Notes under the pieces: model-generated
Seen by the model: only the letters and a program-made list of their open reading frames with translations
Databases searched by the model: none
Told to the model about the DNA's origin: nothing
Shown: positions 10,918 through 20,900 of the stretch, in pieces
How the letters are laid out: each line of letters opens with the position of its first letter
Numbering within the stretch: position 1 is the stretch's first letter
Position numbers and translations under genes: made by a program
Assembly: GCA_003024785.1 (NCBI GenBank)
Contig: PUQB01000040.1
Location: 831,495 to 895,494, forward strand
Length of the DNA stretch: 64,000 bases
Origin: Selaginella tamariscina
Lineage: Eukaryota; Streptophyta; Lycopodiopsida; Selaginellales; Selaginellaceae
Direction: 5' to 3'

Positions 10918-11998
10918 TCATTTTCCATATGTTGAAGTTGAGTGCAGCAGCAAATACAACCATAGCAGATAAACCACCATTAACTTGGAAGCATTAGGGC
11001 TATGCTTCTTGAATGTCACAGTGCACCAAGCAATCAGTGCCAAAAGGAGACATATATCGCCAAATGCCAGTGCTGGATTGTGAAACCCAAAGAAGAAAAC
11101 TTGCCACAGCAGATTGAACACTAGTTGTATTCCATACAACCAAAGTGAGCCAGTTGCTTCTTGCTTTTGTATCCCCTCTGCAATATAGTTTACCATTATT
11201 ATTATTCAATATTTATATTTATTTCATTTTATTACCTATAGTAACAAATCCGTTCTTCCAAACTAGCCATGAGGCAATGCCCATCAGTGGATAGATAAGG
11301 CTCCATGCAAACCCAAACAATGGTGCTGGTGGTGTCCATTGCGGCTTCTTCAACTGAAAGTACCACCTGAAAGTATCAAGTTACTCAGTATGTGTGAGTG
11401 TGTGCGTGTGTGTGCATGTGTGTGTGTATGTGAGAGAGAGAGAGAGAGTTAAAGATGGAACTATATGACTTAAGTTCCTAGTTTCACCTGGCCCTCTATT
11501 ATATAGACGATTACCTATATGCAGGGATTAATGAAATATACACACCCACGCACACGCACAAGCACACAAACCCAAGAGTATGTATTTATTAGAAAATAAA
11601 GAAATACATATTTAAACATCAAATGCTGTGAATAATTTCTTATATAACTCTCTCTCTCACTCACACACACACACACGCACAGACCTGTCTGGTGGATTGA
11701 GTGCAGCTGTGATGGAGCCCAATGTAAGAGGGAGGGCCACGGCAACAGCCAGAGACTTGTAAGTAGCCTTCTTCTTCGGTTCATTCTCATAATTTTCGAA
11801 CGAAGGAGACGAAGCAGATGCATTGTTAACGATCAAACGGTGTCTGCGTGTGTGAAATTTATATGAATTCTGTGTATTATGACTGCAATGTGTGCATATC
11901 TCCTGCGATTTTGGAGGATATTCACTGGAACAAAGCTTAATCTGGCTGCAGATGGCAATGTAAACATCCTGAATGTGGAGGACAAAAAAACACTGCAA
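10918..11998 (-). CDS. TSPO: TSPO/MBR family translocator protein (tryptophan-rich), frame broken near C-terminus
   Basis: Three exons are supported: exon 1 ending 11685, 11366-11236 and 11177-10918, all with GT-AG introns and matching phases. Joined, they give a five-helix TSPO protein: the helix 1 region KSLAVAVALPLTLG, then WYFQLKKPQWTPP (the family's hallmark K-P-x-W-T-P-P), YPLMGIASWLVW, SLWLYGIQLVFNLLWQ and helix 4-5. TSPO binds porphyrins and sterols in ER/Golgi or organelle membranes and acts in stress responses. The annotated frame ends TSTYGK. One extra base near 10960 would instead give the conserved AAALN...IWK ending, with a stop at 10910. The N-terminus is uncertain: exon 1 is open to an ATG at 11998, but a further 5' exon is possible. 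Confidence 0.85.
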
Positions 11999-12091
11999 AT
12001 TTTGAATTTAATCAAAATTTGAAACACTTATACTGCATGCAGGACACCTGTTCTCACATCCTTCTGCCACAATATATTACCCTGTTTAAGG

Positions 12092-12116
12092 TTAGGGTTC
12101 TCTGTTTTAGGGTTTT
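12092..12116. promoter_or_regulatory. Telo-box motifs before the GTPase start
   Basis: GTTAGGGTT at 12091-12099 and TTTTAGGGTTTT at 12105-12116 lie just before the GTPase ATG (12123). AAACCCTAA-type telo-boxes are a known feature of plant ribosome-biogenesis and translation gene promoters. The motif is visible; its function here is inferred. Confidence 0.55.
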
Positions 12117-12122
12117 AGAAAA

Positions 12123-14382
12123 ATGGCTATGGCGGAAATGCGGAGGAGGATGGCGTGCAGGTTGGCGCCTTCTGATTGGCGGATTCCAGACACGTCGGCT
12201 AGAGTTCTTGAGCTGCAGCAGAGAGCGCTTGCGTCAAATATTGTGCTAGAGGTTCGGATGCTCGGGTACATTTTATATCTATTAGTTTATATGTGCGTTA
12301 TATGAGTGAATTTATATAGATATTGCAGCTACCGTTAACTTCTGCAAGTAAAGAAATTTATGAGAAAATACTCAGCTGGAAAACCACCTCATTGTGGTAA
12401 ACAAGAGTGACCTCGCCGATCCTTGCATGTTAAATGTGAGTTACATTTATTGTTTAAAAGATATTAGATTTGATAACAATATAATTAATTTTTTTATCAT
12501 TACTAATAATCAATACATTATTATCTTTTAAGTGATAACAATAACATTAATATTGCAGAAGTGGAAGCTACACTTTCACAGAGGCTCACACAATTACATC
12601 TTTGTAAATGCCCGTGATAAAGATTCTGTGAAACAAGTGAGCATATTTTTATATTATATAAATAAAACTACAACAAACTTCTTTTTATTTTTATTTATTT
12701 GTTTATTTATGCAGATGGTTAGAAAAATCAAGGCACTTATTTTAAAGGCTATGAAGGCTGAGCGGAGTACCTTGGTATTATTAGCTGGTTTACCGAATGT
12801 AGGAAAGTCCTTGCTTACCAATACTTTGCACCGTGTTGGCCGCTATAACATTTCAGGTTTACATTGTTTGCGTGCGCGTGTGTGACCATCACCCGCCATC
12901 TTTCTTCTGCATCCAAACTTTGTGTGGGCTCTTTTCTTGATCCTGCATAGTGTGTAAAGAGTGCTTGCGCGCGTGTGTATGTGATAATAAGTTATATGAA
13001 TCTTAATAAGTTTTCTAGCTCTTGAGAAGCTCACACTCGCGGATGTTGGGCGGCAACCATATCTAACAAGACACATGCGTGGTTACAAGGTTTTTGCTAA
13101 TAAATTCAAACTAGTAATATGATAACGAAAATAACTATGTACTTTAATGTAGATGAATTACCACCCTCCGATGTATATACTGGATACACCATCAGTAATG
13201 CACTCGGGTATAGATGATCCAGTGGATGGCATGAACCTTGGACTAGCAGGTTAGTGAGACACTAATTAGTGGATATATGAATATAACACTTCAATTATAA
13301 TATTTAGTTATATTAACATAATATTATTTAGTGTTTATTAAGCAGGAGCAATGGAGGATGAGATTGTGGGAGTTAAACAACTTGCTTGCTACCTGTTAAC
13401 AATATGGAATTCTGAGTTTTGCCATTTGCATGAAGAATTGGAGAAAATGGTGGATGCACATAGAGCAAAGGAGTTTATAACAAGACCATTTGATACACAC
13501 TCCCCTACTGACATGGTAAGATGCATATATAATATATGCACGTGTATATTTACACATCTTTATCACACAAATTTTATATATTTCTTATGCAAAAGTATAA
13601 AATGTAATGTAATTTTTACAGAGGCTGATAAGAAGAGCAAGTCGTAGAGTCGAAGTCAAAGGAATTCTAGCATCATCTTTATTGAATTTTGAAGGCGACC
13701 TTGAGAACGAGGATGCTATGGATATTCTTGTTGAGGTATGTGTATATGTGTATATGTATATGTAAGTATGTATGTATCTATGTGTATATATATGTATACG
13801 TATGTAGGGCCAGCTTAAAGAGTTGCAAGAGTTCTTCCAAAGCAAGTTTATCAAGAAGGTTACAATTACAATGACTGCTAGTATGCTATTAAGACTTTAC
13901 CGGAGCGGAAGTCTTGGACTGTTCACATTGGACCGTCTACCGGAAAAAGAAGCTGTCTCGGCGGAAGTCTCTGTAGATGAACCTGAGATAGAACTCCCTC
14001 CAGAAGTCGAACAACCCAAGAAGAAACCATATAGACGCAAACGAAGTGTAAGTGATAACACATACATACGCACGCGCGCGCGTGTGTATAAGATTAAGAT
14101 ATTATAATATAATGTTTTGTGTGTGTATATTAGATAAATTATGTACGCATAAATGTACTGTTGCACATACTATATACATCCAGATATATGATGGCATTAA
14201 TTAGTTAACGATAATAATTAATCATAAATAAAAAGATAGTTTTTAATTATTATGATATTTTAAATCTTATTTAATAGCTGCAAAATGCAACTCCTGCACA
14301 ACTGGCGAAAATCGAGCGGAGAACGAAAAGGAGGATAATGAAGAAGACAAAGCCACGTTCAAGAAGAACCTTCGTCTATTAG
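12123..14382 (+). CDS. MTG1: MTG1/SIN2-type circularly permuted GTPase (organelle ribosome assembly)
   Basis: Ten exons with GT-AG borders: 12123-12265, 12329-12435, 12559-12636, 12715-12856, 13019-13089, 13153-13249, 13346-13515, 13622-13735, 13808-14047, 14278-14382. They encode about 422 residues. Motif order is G4 (NKSD, exon 2), G1 (GLPNVGKS, exon 4), then G3 (LDTPS, exon 6), the permuted order of the YlqF/MTG1 family that assembles organellar large ribosomal subunits. The C-terminus is very basic (RRKR, RRTKRRIMKK). Without correction, exon 1 and exon 2 are out of frame. One G added at 12256-12257 (giving the DAR motif) and one at 12378-12379 restore both frames and every downstream phase. 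The G3 glycine is serine. The gene is head-to-head with TSPO. Confidence 0.88.
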
Positions 14383-14697
14383 ACCCAGGTATTATATATA
14401 TAGACACACTTATCATGACATTGCTATGTAGATATATAATATTTTATTTATACCAAGAACTTATCCTTGACAGAGTAAAGCTTGACACGTGAGTTCACCG
14501 AAATTAGACAGGTATGGATACGTCTTTTTGTGTATATCTGTATTTATTCATATATATATATATTGATATGTATATATCCACACATATATATTATATTATT
14601 CTGAAGAATCTTTTGTAACGTTAATTAGAATATGCCATTGATTGTTTGAGTGACAAATTTTGTTCACGGCAAGCTTGGAGCACAAATAAACCTTTCT
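14383..14697. other. Tail-to-tail spacer between GTPase and HMG genes
   Basis: This is an AT-rich stretch of about 315 bp with TATA/ATAT microsatellites, between the stop of the plus-strand GTPase and the stop of the minus-strand HMG gene. It must hold both 3' UTRs. I see no further gene. Confidence 0.6.
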
Positions 14698-15066
14698 TTA
14701 CATGTATATGAACTTCCGCTGGTGCGTTCTTTGGCGGCGCTTCCTCATTTGCTTCCGGTACCTCTTCTTGTCATGCTCCGACTTCACTTGGTATGGCTGC
14801 ATACACGGTTGAGTACACATGCAAGGGAGAGATACACACGGACACACACATACACACTTCTTTTCATTGGGCGTGAGTCCGTTCCAGCGTGTTCCGAGGA
14901 GTCTACCTATCTGGCCGAAGGTGGCTGTGGGGTTCTGCCGGACTACCTTCTTCCTGTTTGCCTTGCAGAAGAACATGTACGGTGCCCTCGGACGCTTTGG
15001 TCCACCGTATGATCTTCGGCGCCTCCTGTGCTTGCCTGGGTTACCACTGCTACTGCTGAGTCTCAT
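14698..15066 (-). CDS. Single HMG-box protein, NHP6/HMGB-like
   Basis: This is a small basic protein of about 100 residues with one HMG box that bends DNA in chromatin. It has a basic tail (GKHRRRRRSYG), then PKRPRAPYMFFCKANR, NPTATFGQIGRLLGTRW and, after a break, PYQVKSEHDKKRYRKQMRKRR. The ATG at 15066 lies two bases after an acceptor (tcttacag), so an untranslated first exon is likely. A 60-nt insert (14856-14797) interrupts the box right after the EKK motif. It looks like an intron (gtgtgtatg...tatgcag), but using the GT leaves the frame one base short. One extra G at the donor would fix it; without splicing, the insert is open and adds 20 Cys-rich residues. The FGQIGRLLG core is closer to NHP6/animal-type boxes or SSRP1 than to classical plant HMGB proteins. 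Confidence 0.8.
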   Translation of the reverse strand: MRLSSSSGNPGKHRRRRRSYGGPKRPRAPYMFFCKANRKKVVRQNPTATFGQIGRLLGTRWNGLTPNEKKCVCVCPCVSLPCMCTQPCMQPYQVKSEHDKKRYRKQMRKRRQRTHQRKFIYM

Positions 15067-15520
15067 TGCTGTAAGATAAGTGCATTAGTGAGTTAAGTTA
15101 TGATTAATCACTATACATGTTTTTTCTACTTGTATAAGTTATGATTATACATGTATTTTCTATTCGTAAAAGTTATGATTATACATGTATTTCCTACTTG
15201 TATAAGTTATGATTATACATGTATTTTCTACTTGTATACATGGGTATGAGCGTATGCAAACTTACACATGTAGGGAGAAAATTACAGAAAATGAGAATGC
15301 CAGGGGATTATAGAAAAGCCAAACAGCACAACGGTTCGCATTCCGTAGATCGGTGACGTGGACAAATATCTTTTGAACACGTTTGCGGTTCACCCTCACA
15401 CGTGGCGGAGGTGGCTTAAGGGTTTATGCTTAATTAATTTGTTTAAACCCTAAACTGTTTTATTAAGAGTTAGGTTTTAAGATTTTAGGGCTCTTAAGCG
15501 GGAGCCGAGCATTGTTCGAA
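15067..15520. promoter_or_regulatory. Shared promoter region of HMG (-) and PHT5 (+)
   Basis: This is the head-to-head intergenic region. It contains about four imperfect copies of a 33-35 bp unit (15105-15240; core 'gttatgattatacatgta'), probably in the HMG leader intron. A telo-box AAACCCTAAA lies at 15445-15454. I found no clear P1BS (GNATATNC) phosphate-response site. Confidence 0.55.
15105..15240. repeat. 33-35 bp tandem repeat, about 4 copies
   Basis: The unit pairs 'gttatgattatacatgta' with 'tttctacttgtataa', repeated in direct orientation with small differences. Confidence 0.85.
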
Positions 15521-15571
15521 ATGCCGGTGATCGATCTTCTGGATCCGATTCTGATCCGCAGCGCTTTCTAG
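15521..15571 (+). promoter_or_regulatory. Possible upstream ORF in the PHT5 leader
   Basis: An ATG at 15521 opens a 16-codon frame (MPVIDLLDPILIRSAF) that stops at 15569-15571, 90 bases before the PHT5 start. If the transcript begins upstream of it, this uORF could lower PHT5 translation. The transcription start is not known. Confidence 0.4.
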
Positions 15572-15661
15572 AAAGATTTAATCGATACAGAGAGATTTCT
15601 TGAGCATTTCGACTCTAGGCTTTGAGTAGGAAACTGTTCTATTGGTGTGATCGGTGCGGAA

Positions 15662-16565
15662 ATGGTGAATTTTGGGAAGAAATTGCGCGAGCAGCGTATA
15701 CAGGAATGGAAGAGTAAGTTTTGAATTGATCAAGCGACTTTTCATTGTGTATGTGTTAATATGGGTTGTTGTGTAGTTATTATATATCATACAAGATGAT
15801 GAAGAAAAAGGTGAAGCAATATTCACAGCATATGGATATCAATTCCCGAGAAGTTAGGCAGCGGGTTCTTAAGGAGTTTTCTTCCATGCTTGATCGTCAG
15901 GTACACACTTTCAACACATTATATATGTATAATATAAAGCGAAGATTCGCCTATCTACCGAGTTTTAGCAGAAATTTATATTTATGTTCATGTAATAATA
16001 TAATTCCGTGCCAAGACTCTGACACATTATTTGATTAGAGTTTCAATAAGTAACAGAACTATATACATACACATCCGAACAAGTTATTAATTTCATGTGT
16101 TTCAGATTGAGAAGATTGTGTTATTCCTCATCGAGAAGCAAGGAAAATTGGCGGAAAAGCTAAGGCTATTGAGTGTTGAGAGGGAGAACTGCGAGCAACA
16201 AAGGTCCTTGGCTGCTCGAGAGAGGTTCCGTAAGGAATATTACGCAGTTGGAAAGGTATTACATGTCTCTATGCCTTTATTGCACACAGACACACACACA
16301 CACACAAGTGGTATATATGTATGTTCTTTTCTATAGGACTTGCTCAAGTTGTTGTACTTTGTGGAAGTTAACGCTGTTGGATTGCGTAAGATCCTCAAGA
16401 AGTTTGATAAGAATGTTGGTTATAGGCTGACGGATTATTATGTCACAAGCCGTGCTAATCATCCTTACTCTCAGATCCAGCAAGTGTTCAGACATGTGGT
16501 TAGTATTTGGTATACACCTCTCCTTTTAAAGTGTTACATATACATATATGTGTATTTACACACAC

Positions 16566-16606
<41 letters not shown>

Positions 16607-17355
16607 ATATCTGTGTTGTGTGTATTTGAAAGGCTTAAAACTACATTTTCAGGGAATTGGTGCAATGGTTGGAACTTTGTCAAGAAACCTTTCAGAGCTA
16701 CAGAACCATAGCAATTCTTTCACATCCATTTATGACCATCCTGATGTCCCAGCTCCAGTAAGTGTATACACGCGCGCTCTCACAAACACGTATATGTACA
16801 TGTGTTTATGTTGTTTTTGTGCAGGAACCGATCATTGAGCAGATTAAGGATGCACAAGAAAGGTTACAAACTCGACAAGCTTCTTACAATTTATGGGGCA
16901 GCATGCAATGCTGATGAGGGATGACTTCCCAAGAGCCCCTGATGAAGAGTACCCAGAGGAGGAATACCATTTCATGTCTTTGTTCCTTAATCATGCTAAC
17001 ACATTCTTATACATGGTATGTAGGACTATATATACTCATATATGAAATGTTATTTATATAAACACTGATATATGAGTATGTTTTTTAGGTGAATACTTAC
17101 ATAGTTGTTCCAACTGCGGATAAATATGCATTCAGCATGGGTGCAGCTCCGACATTATGTGGAGCTATTATAGGAGCAATGGCAGTTGCACAATTGGTAT
17201 CTTCAGTATATTTCAGTTCGTGGTCCAACACTTCTTATTTTCGGCCGCTTGTGTTCAGCAGTGTCATGCTTTTCTTGGGAAATATCTCGTACGCTGTTGC
17301 ATACGACTTTAACTCCCTCACACTGCTCCTACTGGGACGTCTTGTTTGTGGGTAT

Positions 17356-17419
<64 letters not shown>

Positions 17420-19693
17420 CTCTATATACATATATATAATATTATATATATATATACACGTTTATATATATGTAGGTGTGTTCTAATTTCGGTTTAGATA
17501 TTATAACTAAGTATTGAGCATTGCTTTCCAGATTCGGATCAGCTAGAGCAGTAAACAGAAGATATGTTGGAGATTGTGTGCCATCCAAGAAGCGCACAGC
17601 GGCCTCTGCTTGGTTCGTGATTGCGAGTGCTTTGGGAATGGCAGTAGGTCCGGCTCTAGCAGGCTTACTGGAGTTTAAGAAGAAATTCATGGGTAGCCTT
17701 ACTTGTCTATATTTTATTTTAGCATTTTATAATGTGCATACATATATGATGTGTATACATGCATATTACATACATACAGTTTGGCTGTGTTTATTGAGTA
17801 CATTTTTCAGGTATGACTTTCGACCAAAACACATTGCCTGGATGGTTGATGGCCAGCACATGGATTTTTATACTTGGCCTGGTTGTGTATTTCCTTCAAA
17901 GAACCTTCAAGACCAATGGAGCAAGTTGATGAACACACAGATCAATCATCAAATGGTTTGTAGTTATATACAACATATTTGTAATAATATATTTATTGAA
18001 TATTTCATTTATTTTTACAGGTGAGAGATATAAAGGACAAAACGATGTTGAAGAAGGCTTGTTAGAGCCGTTAAACTCTAGCTATAGCTCAGAAATAGAA
18101 GACGAGGATGATAGAGAGGATGATGATGCTTCTGAAGACAGTTCTAGACAGCCTGCTAGCTCCATTAAAGAAGCATACGGACCCTCACTCTGCCTGTCAA
18201 GGTGAATAGTATTTCTACATATAGACGGTGTGTGTGTGCGTCTCTCCAGAAGCATTGCGTTTGTATACTAGATAAGTTGTGTATATACAGCAACTACATG
18301 CATTGACAAAATCACATACTACATATGTATAACACACGAATATTGACATATCAATAATATAATATGCCTAAACTGATAGTTTACTACACAAAACCGCGTG
18401 TACATGGTACGGTTACATACATAGATACGTAAATAAATATGTAAATATACGGTCTCGTTAATGTTAATCTTACTAATAACATACTAATTCATTCTCAGGT
18501 ACAATTGTTAATATATTTCATGGGCAAATATGCTGTGGAGGTTTTGATATCGGAATCAAGCGTTGTCACTGGGTATTACTTCCATTGGAATGTCGGCCAC
18601 GTGTCGATCTTCCTTGCAGTCCTAGGGGTCCTGGTACTGGTCGTCAATTTTGTGGTCGGAAGCTGGTTGAGTAACATCTTTGAGGAGAGGTAAGTTCGTT
18701 GATTATTGTACACATACACATGTATTAATGGCTACTTGGTTGTAAGTTATAATAATATATGACGTAGATGTATTACTATATACATGTGTGTGTAACTAAT
18801 AATTAGTATGGTTTTTTAGGCAAATGCTTTTAGCTGCGGAAATATTGACATGTGTAGGAGTGTTGGCCACCTTCTCATGGCCATTCAAGTACACAGTTGT
18901 ACAGTACATTGTGGGAGCTTTACTCACGTTTCTTTCAGCAATGGTCCTTGAAGGTAAAACAGTTATCTTACTTCTTGTGTGTGCGTGCCTGTGCGGGCGC
19001 ACGCATGTGTGTGAAGATACTAACTTCTTTGTATGTATAATATTTCATACATGTGTGCGTATGTGTCTGTGTGAATATTCCTAAGTTGGTTATGCCTTGT
19101 TTTGGTAATCATTGGTTTACTTTCATTGTTATAACCCTTTATATTACTTTTTTAATGTCCACTGGGCCCCATGTATATATATAATACACATGTTTAGTAA
19201 ATAATATATAGTTCTATGTACTATTGTACTTTTCTTCTTTGTACTTCCTCTTGGGTCTTCTTGTGTGTGTGTGTGTGTGTGGGGTGGGGTGGGGTATTAG
19301 ATGTTCTTATGCTATTGTCTTGGAGTTTTAAGCTCGAAACCTAGAAATGTAAACTACAGTTAAGCTGCAGTCCTTTTACACACACACACACATATATATT
19401 TATTGTGTGTGTACTTGTTATTATGTGCTTACCCTCCTACGTTACTGTTTTAAGGTGTAAATTTGGCCTTAATGTCCAAGGTGATGCCATCTAGACTATC
19501 TCGAGGTACATTCAATGTGGGGCTGCTGTCCACTGAAGCGGGGACAGTGGCGAGGGTGATATCGGACGGAACAATCACATTGGCTGGTTACCTCAAGGAA
19601 GACTGGCTGCTAAACGCCACCCTTTTCCCAACGTTTGTCATTGGCATATTCTCTGTGGTGGCTACCCTTTTCACATACAACTCCATGTTTTGA
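15662..19693 (+). CDS. PHT5: SPX-MFS vacuolar phosphate transporter (PHT5/VPT family)
   Basis: Thirteen GT-AG exons: 15662-15713, 15777-15900, 16106-16255, 16337-16498, 16653-16757, 16825-17015, 17089-17351, 17532-17692, 17811-17955, 18021-18201, 18499-18689, 18820-18953, 19455-19693. The product has an N-terminal SPX domain ([16 protein letters not shown], the lysine-rich [10 protein letters not shown], and [11 protein letters not shown]), which in this family senses inositol pyrophosphates. An MFS transporter domain follows ([26 protein letters not shown] across the exon 7/8 join, [19 protein letters not shown]) with an acidic loop ([16 protein letters not shown]) in the middle. It would load phosphate into the vacuole. 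One-base breaks against the conserved frame occur at the exon 1 donor (A|GTAAGT), in exon 6 (about 16882-16892), in exon 9 (17880-17900) and at the CCC of exon 10 (18181-18183). Confidence 0.9.
17357..17414. repeat. (CT)29 microsatellite in PHT5 intron 7
   Basis: An uninterrupted CT run begins five bases after the exon 7 donor. Confidence 0.97.
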
Positions 19694-20362
19694 AGAAGGT
19701 TTTATTGTTTCATTTCCAAATTTTGTCACCAAGCATAAATATATGCAAGTTGAACATGCGCGCGCGCACACACATGCGTCATACAACTAAATAGGAACAT
19801 GTCAAGTTTAGAACACACCACGGCTCTCTCTCTCTATCTATTATATATGGATATCATCTTGTCCCTATAAAGGACTTCATATAGATAGGTGTAGCATGTT
19901 TGTGGTCACCACTCTTCCCATACATTAAATGTACCTGCAGCATAAGAATATTGGCACGTCGTACCCTTTTCTCTTCTTTGCAATGAGCATAAATGTGCCT
20001 AGATATGTTTTAAATGAGTTCTCTCAACACAAATTCCAATATCAGCTACACACTATTGTAGTGTATGCTGTATCTCACATACACCGTTTCATTTTCTACT
20101 TTTCAATCTCACTTTCAGCATAAAGCTTAATCTTGTTTATTTATTTTAATCTTATTTATTTATGTAGTAATTAGATCCTTAGTCATGTGCAGCTATTTAT
20201 TATACACACTTTAGCTATATATATATATATATAGATATATAGATAAGAGGCTTTATAAAAAGTTAGCTAAGCTACATACCAGCGGTATTCAAAATATTTG
20301 TAGTGAAGTATATACTTTTCTAGATAAGATTGCAGAATATGCTTGGTAGTCAACTCTACTAG

Positions 20363-20393
<31 letters not shown>

Positions 20394-20900
20394 TTATAAC
20401 GAGTACAATTACCATGTAGCATATGTAAGTCAAAACGAGAGCAGCTCATGCAAACAATTAAGCAAACTTACGAAATATTTTAGTTTAGGGTTATGTTAGG
20501 CACCATTATGTACAACCTAGGGACCCTCACAAACCACCACCCGACAGTTATCTTTAGGCTTCTAATGTTAGAGTGTCTTCTTTAATTTTTTTAATTCCTT
20601 TTTATACCTCAAATCTGTGTATAACCTTTAGAAAATATTTTGGATTATACTTTTTTAAAGACTATTTTTGATTTATTATATAGATTATAAGAATCCTTCT
20701 CTATTAACAAGTCCATGTTTAATGGCAATATAACTTATTCAACTAGTTCTATATTGTTAGCCTCGTACATTCATAAGAATCTACTTAGTACTTGTTTTTG
20801 TGAATACTTTTTTAATTGGCTAACATAAAACACTGGGTGCATTCTCAGGCATAGTTAATATGCCATTTCACTAATACGCTCTAGAATCTCATAAGAACCT
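19694..20900. other. Intergenic AT-rich DNA after PHT5
   Basis: This holds the PHT5 3' region, then AT-rich DNA with TA runs (20217-20235, 20362-20390). I see no gene. Confidence 0.6.

Noticed and set aside
11515..11823. 102-codon minus-strand frame over TSPO exon 1
   Set aside because: It is a shadow of the TSPO frame; the TSPO frame joins the next exons in phase with family motifs.
14650..15079. Plus-strand frames over the HMG gene
   Set aside because: They are antisense shadows of the HMG box and have no similarity of their own.
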